Positions 16,531 through 25,978 of a stretch of 64,000 nucleotides of DNA are shown here, piece by piece. A program made the position numbers and the translations under genes. Origin of the DNA: Metabacillus kandeliae (GTDB lineage Bacteria; Bacillota; Bacilli; Bacillales; Bacillaceae); the NCBI RefSeq assembly GCF_021166585.1, contig NZ_JAJOZE010000010.1, positions 56,756 to 120,755 on the forward strand. The letters run 5' to 3'. Position 1 is the stretch's first letter; each line of letters starts with the position of its first letter. Under the pieces are notes generated by a model, which had not been told where the DNA came from, searched no databases, and saw nothing but the letters and a program-made list of their open reading frames with translations.

Positions 16531-17010
16531 TTAAATAAATAGATTTACATTGCCTTTTTCGGCATCGCCAAGGTAAGCCGCCACACCTGCATATTCAATG
16601 TTCTCAAGCAATTCTTCCTTTTGAAGACCAAGAAGATCCATTGTCATTGTGCAGGCTACAAGCTTAACGTCCTGCTCCTGTGCCATTTCAATTAAATCAG
16701 GAAGCGGCATGGCATTGTGCTTTTTCATGACCTGTTTGATCATCTTAGGGCCAAATCCGGCAAAGTGCATTTTTGAGAGGCCCATTTTGTCTGCCCCTCT
16801 TGGCATCATTTTTCCAAACATTTTTTCCATAAACCCTTTTTTCAATCTTGCCTTCTCATCTTTACGAAGCGCATTTAAGCCCCAAAAGGTATGGAAAATC
16901 GTTACCTCATGGTCGTAGGCTGCAGCTCCGTTTGCGATAATGTAAGCTGCCATCGCTTTGTCATAATCACCGCTGAATAGGACAATTGTTGTTTTTTTTG
17001 TTTCTGTCAT
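16531..17010 (-). CDS. yrkE: DsrE/DsrF/DrsH-like sulfur-relay protein (YrkE-like)
   Basis: 159 residues of the DsrE/F family: KTTIVLFSGDYDKAMAAYII, HEVTIFHTFWGLNALRK, and a C-terminal VKLVACTMTMDLLGL with the conserved Cys expected to carry persulfide, followed by VAAYLGDAEKGNVNLFI. It is the first enzyme gene after the regulator, directly behind two CstR-type operators. It probably passes sulfane sulfur to the rhodaneses and TusA proteins downstream. Confidence 0.9.
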   Translation of the reverse strand: MTETKKTTIVLFSGDYDKAMAAYIIANGAAAYDHEVTIFHTFWGLNALRKDEKARLKKGFMEKMFGKMMPRGADKMGLSKMHFAGFGPKMIKQVMKKHNAMPLPDLIEMAQEQDVKLVACTMTMDLLGLQKEELLENIEYAGVAAYLGDAEKGNVNLFI

Positions 17011-17032
17011 AGTAAACCTCCATAATATGAGT

Positions 17033-17046
17033 TACCCCGTGGGGTA
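17033..17046. promoter_or_regulatory. CstR/CsoR-type operator before yrkE
   Basis: Perfect 14-bp palindrome TACCCCGTGGGGTA, 23 bp upstream of the yrkE start. Confidence 0.7.
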
Positions 17047-17071
17047 TATTAATATTTAAAAAAATACTTTT

Positions 17072-17085
17072 TACCCGCCTGGGTA
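17072..17085. promoter_or_regulatory. second CstR/CsoR-type operator before yrkE
   Basis: TACCC-GCCT-GGGTA inverted repeat, 26 bp upstream of the previous one, in the gap between cstR and yrkE. Confidence 0.65.
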
Positions 17086-17119
17086 TTTAATTTCTGATGC
17101 AGACCCTAGACCCAGCATC

Positions 17120-17383
17120 TCACCTGCTCTTCACTAAAAGCTCAACGGCTTCTGCCAAAACCTCTTCTGGATTTCTGCCGTCCTTATCAATGCTGTTTTT
17201 GGCGCATTCAATCAGATTGGAACTGACCACAAGGCCAATTGCCCTGTCTATAGCTGATCTGGAGGCAGAAAGCTGTGTGATGACTTCTCTGCAGTCTTTG
17301 TTTTCCTCCATCATGTTAATAACTCCGTTCAGCTGGCCCACAGCTCTCTTTAATCTGTTTTTCATTCCAGCAGGATATTCCAT
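17120..17383 (-). CDS. cstR: CstR-type persulfide-sensing repressor (CsoR family)
   Basis: 87 residues, all-helical CsoR-family regulator. It has Cys at positions 31 (KDCREV) and 60 (NLIECAK), the two sensing cysteines of Staphylococcus aureus CstR, and Ala61 where copper-sensing CsoR proteins have His. This makes persulfide sensing far more likely than Cu(I) binding. Three GC-centred palindromes flank the gene (17467-17484 upstream; 17072-17085 and 17033-17046 before yrkE), so it should repress itself and the sulfur operon until persulfides link Cys31 and Cys60. B. subtilis counterpart: yrkD. Confidence 0.88.
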   Translation of the reverse strand: MEYPAGMKNRLKRAVGQLNGVINMMEENKDCREVITQLSASRSAIDRAIGLVVSSNLIECAKNSIDKDGRNPEEVLAEAVELLVKSR

Positions 17384-17466
17384 CCCTTCACCTCACTTCA
17401 TCATTCTTGCATCTATTGCTCAAGCAGCCCTAGCTAAAATGTTTTATTCATCAACGGTTATTATCT

Positions 17467-17484
17467 TATACCCCTAAGGGTATA
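17467..17484. promoter_or_regulatory. CstR-type operator upstream of cstR
   Basis: TATACCC-CTAA-GGGTATA, 18 bp with perfect 7-bp arms, about 85 bp upstream of the cstR start. Confidence 0.75.
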
Positions 17485-17501
17485 ATGTCAACCACAAGAA
17501 T

Positions 17502-17532
17502 TTAAAAAGGGAAACCATTTTCATGATTTCCC
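17502..17532 (-). terminator. terminator of the methyltransferase gene
   Basis: GGGAAATCAT pairs with ATGGTTTCCC around GAAA, followed by TTTTT on the minus strand. Confidence 0.8.
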
Positions 17533-17546
17533 CTCTGCTTGCCTTT

Positions 17547-18113
17547 TTATAATGACAGCAAATATCCGTAGCTGCCCTTTGGCATATTGCATGTTTGATA
17601 TTCTATTCCTAGCTCGCTGATCGCGTTTTCCATATCTTCGCTGCTAATACGATGGTCAAGCGGCGGTCCGCTTTCTGTTTCTTCTTTTGCCCAGTCAATG
17701 ATCAAAAGCTTCCCGTCCTGCTTGATCACCCGCGTGAGTTCCTTCAACACGGCCTTTAAGTCAGAAACTTCATGGAGGACAAAAGAAGCGAGCCCTTTAT
17801 CAATCGAGCTGTCCGGAAGATTCACCCTATTAAGATCGCTTTCAAGGTAAGAGATATTTTGCAGATTTTCTTCCTCTGCCCGCTGTCTCAGCATGTTCAG
17901 CATCGTAAGTTCAATGTCTGCAGCGTAAACTTTACCAGACGTTTTTTTAGCCATTGGCACTGCAAAATAACCGTTGCCTGCACCAAAATCTGCGAGGTGC
18001 TCATGTTTTTCGATGGCAAGGTTTTTCAGCACCTCTTCCACCGGAAGCCACTGCTCTCTTTCCGCACTGAGCAGCTTGTCTGCTTTCTCAGGATTAAATT
18101 GTTTTTCATCCAT
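17547..18113 (-). CDS. class I SAM-dependent methyltransferase
   Basis: 188 residues. Motif I ADFGAGNGYFAVPMA, motif II acidic end VYAADIEL, motif post-I/III YLESDLNRVNLPDSSID and LLIIDWAKEE mark a UbiE/Methyltransf_11-type fold. The substrate is unknown. AGGGAGG precedes the ATG. It has its own terminator and is separate from the sulfur operon by position of the cstR operator. Confidence 0.88.
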   Translation of the reverse strand: MDEKQFNPEKADKLLSAEREQWLPVEEVLKNLAIEKHEHLADFGAGNGYFAVPMAKKTSGKVYAADIELTMLNMLRQRAEEENLQNISYLESDLNRVNLPDSSIDKGLASFVLHEVSDLKAVLKELTRVIKQDGKLLIIDWAKEETESGPPLDHRISSEDMENAISELGIEYQTCNMPKGSYGYLLSL

Positions 18114-18307
18114 GAATGATTCCTCCCTTTTTATATCTATACAAAAATTACCCTTTTCCTTTTGCTTCTTAACATGCAGAAATTACATAAAAAACAGCTG
18201 TAAAAATTGTAAAATAATGCAACTATTTAGTTCATTATATAGAGAGAAAAGAAGTTCAGGGGTGGAGAGGAAATGCTTTCGTTTATGATCTCTGAGGTGA
18301 ATGAGCA

Positions 18308-18336
18308 CAAAAAAGAAGAGGTGCCTTTCCTCTCCT
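18308..18336 (-). terminator. terminator of the FMN reductase gene
   Basis: AGAGG and CCTCT pair around AAAGGCA, followed by TCTTTTTT on the minus strand. Confidence 0.65.
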
Positions 18337-18346
18337 TATTTTCAGC

Positions 18347-18898
18347 TCAAGCATTCCACTTTTTCAATGTCTCATACAATTGGTGCGCTGCCCCTAATGC
18401 TGTTAAGTCTTCCTTTATATCACCAGGCTTGTTTCCTTCGCCTAAAATATAGCCTTCAAAGGAAACACCGGTAAAATCGAAAATATAGTGAAACTGCTGA
18501 ATAAGCGGAAGTCCTTTTATACGAGGAGCATCTCCTCCGACAGCTATGACGTACGCTTTCTTCTCAGAGAGTTTTTTCAGAAAATCAGGACGTTTCAGAT
18601 CTCTCATAGACTGGGACCATCTATCAATAAAGTTTTTCATCGTCCCTGTCATGCTGTACCAGTAAATCGGGGTGGAAAAAATCAAAATATCATGCTCCAT
18701 CATCCTGCTGATGACGGATTCGCAGTCGTCATCTATCGCTTGAAAGCCTTCCGGGTCATGGCGCTGATCATTGATCGGCTGTATGTTATAGTCTCTTAAA
18801 TAAATTTTGTCTGCCGGAAGATCTTTTACGGCAAATTCGGCAAGCGTTTCTGCGTTTCCATCCGGCCTGGTGCCTCCATAAATAATGGCGATACTCAT
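18347..18898 (-). CDS. ywqN: NAD(P)H-dependent FMN reductase/flavodoxin-fold oxidoreductase (YwqN-like)
   Basis: About 183 residues. A flavodoxin-like fold with an FMN phosphate loop (IIYGGTRPDGNAETLA), the STPIYWYSMTGTMKNFIDR segment and VIAVGGDAPR. Such enzymes reduce FMN or quinones with NAD(P)H. Adjacent ATGs at 18901 and 18898 both follow AGGAG; I chose 18898 (MSIAIIYGG). It is divergent from a LysR regulator, the arrangement of ywqN/ywqM in B. subtilis. Confidence 0.82.
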   Translation of the reverse strand: MSIAIIYGGTRPDGNAETLAEFAVKDLPADKIYLRDYNIQPINDQRHDPEGFQAIDDDCESVISRMMEHDILIFSTPIYWYSMTGTMKNFIDRWSQSMRDLKRPDFLKKLSEKKAYVIAVGGDAPRIKGLPLIQQFHYIFDFTGVSFEGYILGEGNKPGDIKEDLTALGAAHQLYETLKKWNA

Positions 18899-18964
18899 CA
18901 TTATCTTCTCCTTTTGCCTGTTAGTCATCTATAGCGTATACTACCTTTAGAAATCAGGAAAACG

Positions 18965-19000
18965 GATTATTTCGATCTTTTTGATCGGTAATTTCGATTA
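18965..19000. promoter_or_regulatory. possible LysR operator in the divergent gap
   Basis: The 87-bp gap between the reductase and LysR genes holds GATC-TTTTT-GATC flanked by two ATTTCGAT copies. Dyad elements of this size between a LysR gene and its divergent target are typical operator positions. Confidence 0.35.
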
Positions 19001-19015
19001 AGGGAGAATCATACC

Positions 19016-19909
19016 ATGGATCATAAACAGCTGGTAACTTTTCGCACGGCTGCTGAAACGCTTAATTTTACTAAAACCGCGCATATCCTGAATTTTGCCC
19101 AATCAAGTGTCACAGCTCAGATCAAATCGCTTGAAGAAGAGCTCGGCAAACCTCTTTTTGAGCGTTTAGGAAAACGGCTCACCCTGGCAGAGGCAGGAAA
19201 AGAATTTATCATTTATGCCAACAAGATGATCAGCCTTCAGGAAGAAGCCAAAAATGCGATCAGCGGAAACGAAGAGCCTGCTGGAACGCTTGTTATTGGA
19301 GCGCAGGAAAGCCAGTGCACTTACCGGCTGCCGCCTATCTTAAAAGAATTCAAGCGGCAATACCCGAATGTGAAACTCATTTTCAAGCCTGCCCATTCTG
19401 ACGAACTTGCAAGGGAGCAGCTCATGAAAGGCATGCTTGATGCTGCTTTTATTATGGACGTGACAAAGCCGGAAGATGCACTCAAGATCACGCCTTTAAT
19501 ACAGGAAAAAATTAAGCTCGTCGCTGCACCGGAACATCCTCTGGCAGGAAAGGCGGAAGTCCGTCCCCAGGACCTTCAGCAGGAAACACTGCTTCTGACA
19601 GAAACAGGCTGTTCTTATCGCACCCTTTTAGAAAATTCCTGCACGGAAGCAAACGTATACCTGCTGAATAAGTTTGAATTTGTCAGCATTGAAGCGATCA
19701 AGCAATGCGTCATTGCCGGGCTAGGCATTGCTGCACTTCCAGTTATGGTAGTGGAAGAAGACATCCGGCATGGAAATATGGCTGAATTAAACTGGGTTCA
19801 CAGCATTCCGCCGATCTTCACCCATCTTGCCTGGCATAAGGATAAATGGATGACACCGCCTTTAAAAGGGTTTATTGATTTAACAGTAAACACCCTAAGC
19901 CAAGCCTAG
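19016..19909 (+). CDS. ywqM: LysR-type transcriptional regulator (YwqM-like)
   Basis: 297 residues. N-terminal winged HTH (FRTAAETLNFTKTAHILNFA, then SSVTAQIKSLEEELGKPLFE) and C-terminal periplasmic-binding-like effector domain (GTLVIGAQESQCTYRLPPIL). GGGAGA precedes the ATG. It probably controls the divergent FMN reductase. A role in control of cysJI at 21-24.5 kb (like CysL) cannot be excluded but nothing in the sequence shows it. Confidence 0.85.
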   Translation: MDHKQLVTFRTAAETLNFTKTAHILNFAQSSVTAQIKSLEEELGKPLFERLGKRLTLAEAGKEFIIYANKMISLQEEAKNAISGNEEPAGTLVIGAQESQCTYRLPPILKEFKRQYPNVKLIFKPAHSDELAREQLMKGMLDAAFIMDVTKPEDALKITPLIQEKIKLVAAPEHPLAGKAEVRPQDLQQETLLLTETGCSYRTLLENSCTEANVYLLNKFEFVSIEAIKQCVIAGLGIAALPVMVVEEDIRHGNMAELNWVHSIPPIFTHLAWHKDKWMTPPLKGFIDLTVNTLSQA

Positions 19910-19996
19910 CGATTGCTTCTTTTTTCCAAACATTCTTTTTCTCCCATCAGGCACACTATATGGTGTTCATAAAGGATGATATTGGAGGAAAAGACA

Positions 19997-20767
19997 ATGA
20001 AAAATCATTTTGGCTCAAAGCTTGCCCTGGTTCTGCTTATAGGCGGCCTTCTTTCCGGCTGCACGATGGGAAATGAAGCACGCAATGGCCAGTTAGGAAA
20101 TCAGAAGCTGAAAAAAGTGAATAATGGCGTCATCACAGCTGAAAAAACAGGCTATCATACCGATCTGCCAAGCAGCAAAGCAGGACAGATTAATTACAAA
20201 AAAGTCAATCAAGCAGGAAACATGGATGGGCAGGCTCCAAACGCCGTACTTCCCGGCGGCCAGGATCCCCTTTCTTCAGGCTACAGCGAGGTTCCTTATC
20301 AAAACCAGCAGCCTGGAACAGGGACTGCACCGGAGCAGCAGCCAAACAGCGGGCAGCAAACTCCTCAGCAGCAGCCGCAAGGGGAAGAAATGGGCTCCTT
20401 TGAAAAACGCGTCATCGAGTTAACCAATGCCGAAAGAAAAAAGAATGGCCTGCAGCCATTAGCAGCAGATTCTTCTCTAGCCAATGTAGCTCAAGAAAAA
20501 TCGGATGATATGGAGCAAAACAATTATTTCTCCCATACAAGCCCTACTTACGGTTCTCCCTTTGAAATGATGAAAAGATTCGGAGAAAATTATCAGACAG
20601 CAGGCGAAAACATAGCTCAAGGCCAGCAAACACCAGAAGAAGTGGTAGATGCATGGATGAAAAGCGAAGGCCATCGTGAAAATATTATGAACAGCGAATT
20701 CACGAACATCGGCATCGGATACACGAAAGACGGAAATTATTGGTCCCAGATGTTCATCGGGAAATAA
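19997..20767 (+). CDS. CAP/SCP-domain lipoprotein
   Basis: About 256 residues. Lipoprotein signal with lipobox LLSGC (Cys near residue 23), a Gln/Pro-rich spacer of about 60 residues, and a C-terminal CAP domain (ELTNAERKKNGLQPLA, NNYFSHTSP, GENIAQGQQTPEEVVDAWMK, SEGHRENIMNSEFTNIGIGY). The two His (FSH, GHR) and Glu positions of CAP proteins are present. GGAGG lies eight bases before the ATG at 19997; an upstream ATG at 19976 lacks a site. It would sit on the outer face of the membrane; function unknown. Confidence 0.9.
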   Translation: MKNHFGSKLALVLLIGGLLSGCTMGNEARNGQLGNQKLKKVNNGVITAEKTGYHTDLPSSKAGQINYKKVNQAGNMDGQAPNAVLPGGQDPLSSGYSEVPYQNQQPGTGTAPEQQPNSGQQTPQQQPQGEEMGSFEKRVIELTNAERKKNGLQPLAADSSLANVAQEKSDDMEQNNYFSHTSPTYGSPFEMMKRFGENYQTAGENIAQGQQTPEEVVDAWMKSEGHRENIMNSEFTNIGIGYTKDGNYWSQMFIGK

Positions 20768-20782
20768 GGAATTGTGCAGACA

Positions 20783-20819
20783 AAAACCGGCTCCTGGATT
20801 AACTAAGAGCCGGTTTTGC
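20783..20819 (+). terminator. terminator of the CAP lipoprotein gene
   Basis: AAAACCGGCTC and GAGCCGGTTTT pair around a 13-base loop. Confidence 0.85.
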
Positions 20820-20962
20820 GATTATTGGATCGTTTTAAGGCTTCTCCCCCGCTTTCAAGCAGCTGTCAGCACGGATATCGGCGGATGGGAGCCCGATATC
20901 GGCGAACTCCAATTACATCGAGCACTCCCCTCATACGTATCACCGAACTCCAATCAACAAAA

Positions 20963-20996
20963 AAATCGCTTAGAGGACCCATCCCCTAAGCGATTT
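20963..20996 (-). terminator. terminator of cysJI
   Basis: AAATCGCTTAG (20963-20973) pairs with CTAAGCGATTT (20986-20996), with a T run following on the minus strand, just after the cysI stop. Confidence 0.85.
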
Positions 20997-20998
20997 AC

Positions 20999-22717
20999 TT
21001 ATTCGTGGAAATTCGTGCCGTCTGTTGTAGCCTTGACCACTCCGGCGCGAATGACATAGTCGCCAAAGTGCTCGCCTGCCAAGCGTTCTTTTGCATAAGA
21101 AGCCAGCAGGACGCGCAGTTCTTTCAGGATTTCTTCTTCTCCGATGTTTTCACGGTACATTTTGCTCAGACGGCTGCCATCAAACGCAGCGCCGAGATAC
21201 ATGTTGTACTTTCCGACAGATTTGCCGATAAAGCCGATTTCGCCTAGCGCGTGGCGTGCGCAGCCGTTCGGACAGCCTGTCATGCGAATGGTGATTTCTT
21301 CATCGCGAAGGCCGTTCTCATCAACAATTTCTTCAATCTTATCGATTAAGCTTGGCAAGTAGCGCTCAGCTTCTGCCATGGCAAGTCCGCATGTTGGAAG
21401 CGCGACACAGACCATAGAGCTTCTGCGGAGGGCTGAAAAATGCTTGCCGTCTGTTAAGCCATATTGCTCAAGCAAGGCATTGATTTTCTTCTTTTGCAGA
21501 GAGGACACATTGCCGATAATCAAATTTTGATTAGCTGTCAGGCGGAAATCGCCTTTATGAACTTTCGCAATTTCGCGAAGGCCTGTTTTTAGTTTCAGCT
21601 CATCGTAATCCTTGATGCGCCCGCCCTCTGCGAAAAGAGTAAAATGCCATTTTCCTTTAACGCCCTGCACCCATCCATAACGGTCGCCATTACTGTCGAA
21701 ATGATACGGCTTTGCGTCCTGCAAGCTATAGCCGAGTCTGTCTTCAAGCTCTGCTTTAACGTTTTCAAGGCCCAGTCTGTCAACTGTATACTTAAAGCGG
21801 GCATTTTTCCTAACGGAGCGGTTTCCGTAATCACGCTGGATCGTGATAATTTTTTCAGCCACTTCAAGGATTTGATCAGGTGTGCAAAAGCCGATCACTT
21901 TTGCCAGCTGCGGATATGTCGCCGTGTCGCCATGCGACATGCCCATTCCTCCGCCGATCGCGATATTAAAGCCCTTCAGCACATTGTCTTCAACGATGGC
22001 AATCAAACCGAGATCCTGTGAAAAGACATCCACATCATTTGATGGCGGAAGCGCAATGCCGATTTTGAATTTCCTCGGCAGGTAAAGCGGCCCGTACATC
22101 GGCTCTATTCCATCTGCATCAGGTGTTCCAGCTACCTGTTCTTCATCAAGCCAGATTTCATGATAGGCTCTTGTCCGCGGCAGCAAATAATCGCTCAGCT
22201 TTTTTGACCATTCATAAACTTCTGTATGGAACTCAGACTGAAATGGATTGGATACACTCATGACGTTCCGGTTAACATCCCCGCAGGCTGCAATCGTATC
22301 AAGCAAGGAAGAATGAATTTCCTGAATCGTTTTTTTCATGTTCCATTTTAAAATCCCATGCATTTGGAAAGTTTGGCGAGTCGTCATTTTTAACGTGCCA
22401 TTGCCGTATTTGTCGGCAAGTTCATCCATGACAAGCCATTGGTCAGGCTTTGCCACACCGCCCGGCATCCGGACGCGGAGCATAAATTGGTATGCAGGCT
22501 CAAGCTTCTGCTTTTGGCGCTCATTTCTTAGATCCCTGTCATCCTGCAGGTAGCTGCCGTGATGCTTCATCAGGCGGTTATCATCATCAGGAATACCGGC
22601 GCTAATCCGGTCCAGCATCACGTCAGAAAGCGTGCCGCGCAAGTACTTGCTTTCTTCTTTAATGCGCTCCACATCACTCGGCGGGCCTTCTGGCGCAGTT
22701 AAATTCCGGTTTACCAT
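20999..22717 (-). CDS. cysI: sulfite reductase [NADPH] hemoprotein beta-component
   Basis: 572 residues, full length for CysI. The siroheme/4Fe-4S Cys motifs are present: CVALPTC and, further on, [17 protein letters not shown]. The sulfite-binding arginine/lysine regions ([23 protein letters not shown]) are intact. With CysJ it reduces sulfite to sulfide with six electrons. It lies 22 bp after cysJ. A nearby CstR operon handles the opposite problem, excess reactive sulfur. Confidence 0.96.
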   Translation of the reverse strand: MVNRNLTAPEGPPSDVERIKEESKYLRGTLSDVMLDRISAGIPDDDNRLMKHHGSYLQDDRDLRNERQKQKLEPAYQFMLRVRMPGGVAKPDQWLVMDELADKYGNGTLKMTTRQTFQMHGILKWNMKKTIQEIHSSLLDTIAACGDVNRNVMSVSNPFQSEFHTEVYEWSKKLSDYLLPRTRAYHEIWLDEEQVAGTPDADGIEPMYGPLYLPRKFKIGIALPPSNDVDVFSQDLGLIAIVEDNVLKGFNIAIGGGMGMSHGDTATYPQLAKVIGFCTPDQILEVAEKIITIQRDYGNRSVRKNARFKYTVDRLGLENVKAELEDRLGYSLQDAKPYHFDSNGDRYGWVQGVKGKWHFTLFAEGGRIKDYDELKLKTGLREIAKVHKGDFRLTANQNLIIGNVSSLQKKKINALLEQYGLTDGKHFSALRRSSMVCVALPTCGLAMAEAERYLPSLIDKIEEIVDENGLRDEEITIRMTGCPNGCARHALGEIGFIGKSVGKYNMYLGAAFDGSRLSKMYRENIGEEEILKELRVLLASYAKERLAGEHFGDYVIRAGVVKATTDGTNFHE

Positions 22718-22739
22718 TATGAAAAACTCCTTTCACTTC

Positions 22740-24554
22740 TCAATAGACATCCCGCTGGTAGCGTTTTTCCTGCTGCAGGTCAGATAAATACTTTTCTGCC
22801 TGTTCGCGGTTCATGCCGCCTTCTTTTTCAATAATATCGATCAAGGCATGATGCACATCATGCGCCATATTTTTTTCATCGCCGCAAACATAAACAACTG
22901 CTCCGTCCTGAAGCCAGCTGAACAATTCTTTGCTTTTCTCAAGCATGCGGTGCTGCACATAAACCTTTTCCTCGCCGTCACGGGAGAAGGCAACATCCAT
23001 CTTCGTCAGCACGCCGTCTTTGATCCATTTCTGCCATTCTGTCTGATAAAGAAAATCCGTTACAAAATGCTGGTCGCCGAAGAAAAGCCATGACTTGCCT
23101 TCTGCACTTGTCTCCTCCCGCTCCTGCAGGAAGGAACGGAACGGTGCAACTCCTGTGCCTGGACCAATCATAATAATCGGCGCATCATCAGCAGGCAGCT
23201 TGAAATTTTGATTGGACTGCACATAGACAGGCAGCTTATCACCAGGCTGCAGGCGCTCTGCACATAAAATGGAGCAAACCCCATTCCTCGCGCGTCCGTA
23301 AGAATCATAGCGTACAGCGCCGATCGTTAAGTGCACCTCATCAGGATTGGCCTTCAGGCTGCTCGCAATCGAGTAAAGCCGTCCGGGAATTTTCCGAAGC
23401 AGGGAAACGATCTCCTGAGGAGAAACACCCCACGGTCCGAAATCCTGCAGCATATCCAAGAGGTCGCGGCCTTCAAGATATACTTTTAGTTTCCCCTCAT
23501 TTCCCGCTGACAAAAGCTCTCTCAGTTCATTATTGTCTGTCAGCTTTGCCGCCTGTTCAAGAAGCGGCTTCGTCAGCACGGTAATTTCAAAATTGGATGT
23601 CAGCGCATCTTTTAAAGAACGCACATCTCCTTGCTTATTCACCGTCACGATTTCTTCCGGATGCCATTTCATTTCATTGATAATCAAGTCCACCAGTACA
23701 GGGTCATTTTCAGGATAAATCCCCAGGCTGTCACCCGGCTCATAAGAGAGGCCGGAACCTTCCAGTGAAATTTCGATATGAGTCGTTTCCTTATTGGAAC
23801 CGCGGCCGTTCAAATTGATGCTTTCCAGAATTTCAGCATGAAACGGATTGGATCTGCTGTAGGCACTTTCTGTCTCTTGGGGAGCTGCCGCCACAGAGGA
23901 CTGCCCACCGCCTCCAGCCTGTGATTCGCTTAATCCGCTGATCACGCCCTGCAGCCATTCATCTGCAGGCTCATCATAATCCAGATCACAATCTACGCGA
24001 GGGGAAAGACGTGTTCCGCCAAGCTCCTCAAGGCGCTGATCAAACTCTTTGCCTGTCTGGCAGAAAAACTCATAAGAACTGTCGCCAAGAGACAGAACAG
24101 AGAAACGGAGCCCCTCAAGCTGCGGAGCCCTCTTTCCATGAAGAAACTCATGGAAGGTTAAAGCATTATCAGGGGGATCCCCTTCACCGTGCGTGCTCAC
24201 CACAATCAGCAGGTTCTGAACTTTTTTCAGCTGATTAGGCTTAAAATCGCTCATGGATGAAACCTTTACTTGAAACCCTTTATTTTCAAGAGCCTTGCCG
24301 CTTTTCGCTGCAAGCCCCTGCGCATTGCCTGTCTGTGAGCCGTATAATATGGTTACTTCCTTTGAAACCGCCTCCTCCTTTACTGGAGAAACGGCCTCCC
24401 CTGCTTCCGGAGCAGCAGAAACACCGGAAGAGGAAGAAGCCGCCAAATAACCGGCGAGCCAAATCCGCTGTGTTTCCGTTAATGCCGGCAGCAGATTGTT
24501 TAATAGCTCTGCCTGCTCCTGGCTAAAAGGACTGTTTGATACCTGAAGTTTCAC
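22740..24554 (-). CDS. cysJ: sulfite reductase [NADPH] flavoprotein alpha-component
   Basis: 604 residues starting GTG at 24554 behind GAGGTGG. Flavodoxin domain (TILYGSQTGNAQGLA; VVSTHGEGDPPDNAL), then an FAD domain (GRLYSIASSLKANPDEVHLT; GVCSILCAERLQPGD) and an NADPH domain (IIMIGPGTGVAPFRSFLQER; YVCGDEKNMAHDVH). It feeds electrons from NADPH through FAD and FMN to CysI. The upstream region has a -10-like TACAAT (24569-24574) without a clear -35, as expected for an activator-dependent promoter such as that used by CysL in B. subtilis. No S-box was seen. Confidence 0.96.
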   Translation of the reverse strand: MKLQVSNSPFSQEQAELLNNLLPALTETQRIWLAGYLAASSSSGVSAAPEAGEAVSPVKEEAVSKEVTILYGSQTGNAQGLAAKSGKALENKGFQVKVSSMSDFKPNQLKKVQNLLIVVSTHGEGDPPDNALTFHEFLHGKRAPQLEGLRFSVLSLGDSSYEFFCQTGKEFDQRLEELGGTRLSPRVDCDLDYDEPADEWLQGVISGLSESQAGGGGQSSVAAAPQETESAYSRSNPFHAEILESINLNGRGSNKETTHIEISLEGSGLSYEPGDSLGIYPENDPVLVDLIINEMKWHPEEIVTVNKQGDVRSLKDALTSNFEITVLTKPLLEQAAKLTDNNELRELLSAGNEGKLKVYLEGRDLLDMLQDFGPWGVSPQEIVSLLRKIPGRLYSIASSLKANPDEVHLTIGAVRYDSYGRARNGVCSILCAERLQPGDKLPVYVQSNQNFKLPADDAPIIMIGPGTGVAPFRSFLQEREETSAEGKSWLFFGDQHFVTDFLYQTEWQKWIKDGVLTKMDVAFSRDGEEKVYVQHRMLEKSKELFSWLQDGAVVYVCGDEKNMAHDVHHALIDIIEKEGGMNREQAEKYLSDLQQEKRYQRDVY

Positions 24555-24819
24555 GCTACCACCTCGCTATTGTATAAAAACTCAATTTTCAGTCAGTTAT
24601 TATTGTTAAATCCTATCAATAAAGTTGGTTTAAAGCTATCACTTCTTACTTTACCGCAACAAAAGGCATTAGTAAAATAAATTTCAGTTATTTCAAGGAT
24701 TAGTATTTTTTATGATTGATCACCTAAATACTTTGAGCACAATACATCATATCCTGCTCTCGAATGAGGCTGTTGATTTCGGCTTCACATTCTTTTTTTA
24801 AATAGCTTAAAAAAATAAG

Positions 24820-24852
24820 AAAAGCCACCCTTTAAGTTCTTAAAAGCTGGCT
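24820..24852 (-). terminator. terminator overlapping the stop of the 62-aa gene
   Basis: On the minus strand AAAGCCAGC pairs with GGTGGCTTT around a longer loop that contains the stop codon; T residues follow. Confidence 0.6.
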
Positions 24853-25028
24853 TTCAAAAAAGAAAAATGCTTTAAAAATTCCTTTTCATTCACACAGATC
24901 CTGTCCGCTAAATCCTTCGTTCTCAAAACAAACTCTTTCACCCCGATAAATTCTGATTCGGCAACCAGGTAAAACTGTGTTCCTCTGTTATATCCTTTGA
25001 ATGGTGCTTTTAGCTTATAGAGCTTCAT
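24840..25028 (-). CDS. short conserved-type hypothetical protein
   Basis: 62 residues from the ATG at 25028, which has GAGG nine bases upstream: MKLYKLKAPFKGYNRGTQFY, then LVAESEFIGVKEFVLRTKDL. The open frame extends to 25091 but without a site. It is soluble and basic, with no recognisable domain. It has a good start site and its own terminator, which support a real gene. It stands alone between cysJ and a divergent acetyltransferase. Confidence 0.6.
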   Translation of the reverse strand: MKLYKLKAPFKGYNRGTQFYLVAESEFIGVKEFVLRTKDLADRICVNEKEFLKHFSFLKASF

Positions 25029-25161
25029 ATGAAATTTCCTCAATGTTAGTAATAATTTAAAAAGTTTACCATTCTGCCAGTTTTTAGACAAGTTGTTGTT
25101 GCACCCTGCATAAGAACCGCTCTATTCTTAACCTATACCTATATATTAGGAGGAACCGAAT

Positions 25162-25977
25162 TTGCTGACAGCGAAACAATTGGTCGATATAAAAGAACTT
25201 CAGCGGGATTGCGAATCAGGAGAGAATTTTGAATTAAAACTGAATTGGGATATGCTCCGCACCCGTCCGGAAAATGAAACAACTGATTTTTTCTTCTATG
25301 AAAAGGAGAGATTGCTCGGCTTTTTAGCTATTTATGAATTCGGCCATAAGGCAGAGCTTTGCGGGATGGTACATCCGGAACACCGCAGAAAAGGAATCTT
25401 CACAAACCTTTTTAAACAGGCTGAAAAGCAGTTAGAAGAAAAGCAATACAAGAGGATCCTGCTCAATGCGCCTGCCAATTCCCAGAGTGCAAAAGGATTG
25501 TTAAAATCTTTCCCCTGTTCTTATTCATTCTCTGAATATCAAATGAAATGGCACGAGAAAGAGCTGCACAAACAGCCCGATGTGCTGCTGCGGCCTGCAG
25601 AGCCAGCAGACATGGAAATGGAAGTTTTGCTTGATGTAAAATGCTTCGGTTTTGAAGAAAGCGATGCAAGAGCATATAACGAGCGCATACTCGCAGTTGA
25701 CGATCATTATATGATTGATTGGAATAAAAAGACTCTAGGGAAAATGCGCCTCTCCTTTAATGAAGGGGAAGCATGGGTTTACGGATTTGCCGTTTTGCCG
25801 GAATATCAGGGCAAAGGGATCGGACGGAAGGCTCTAACAAACGCGATTTTAGCAGCCGCTGAGAAAGGCTATCCGATTTTTCTCGAAGTGGAAGCCAAAA
25901 ATGCTCATGCTTTAAAGCTGTATGAAGCTTGCGGATTTCAAGCCTACTCCTCGCAGGACTATTATTTGTTAGCATAA
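25162..25977 (+). CDS. tandem GNAT acetyltransferase
   Basis: 271 residues starting TTG behind AGGAGG. Two GNAT modules: the first with MVHPEHRRKGIFTNLFKQAE, the second with VLPEYQGKGIGRKALTNAIL and LEVEAKNAHALKLYEACGF. The R/Q-x-x-G-x-G/A acetyl-CoA loop is best kept in the second (QGKGIG); the first reads RRKGIF, so the first may be non-catalytic. The substrate is unknown. Terminator follows at once. Confidence 0.88.
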   Translation: MLTAKQLVDIKELQRDCESGENFELKLNWDMLRTRPENETTDFFFYEKERLLGFLAIYEFGHKAELCGMVHPEHRRKGIFTNLFKQAEKQLEEKQYKRILLNAPANSQSAKGLLKSFPCSYSFSEYQMKWHEKELHKQPDVLLRPAEPADMEMEVLLDVKCFGFEESDARAYNERILAVDDHYMIDWNKKTLGKMRLSFNEGEAWVYGFAVLPEYQGKGIGRKALTNAILAAAEKGYPIFLEVEAKNAHALKLYEACGFQAYSSQDYYLLA

Positions 25978-25978
25978 G

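Noticed and set aside
24555..24840. S-box or T-box leader upstream of cysJI
   Set aside because: I looked for the conserved AGAGA/GCTGAGGGAC-type and T-box motifs and did not find them.
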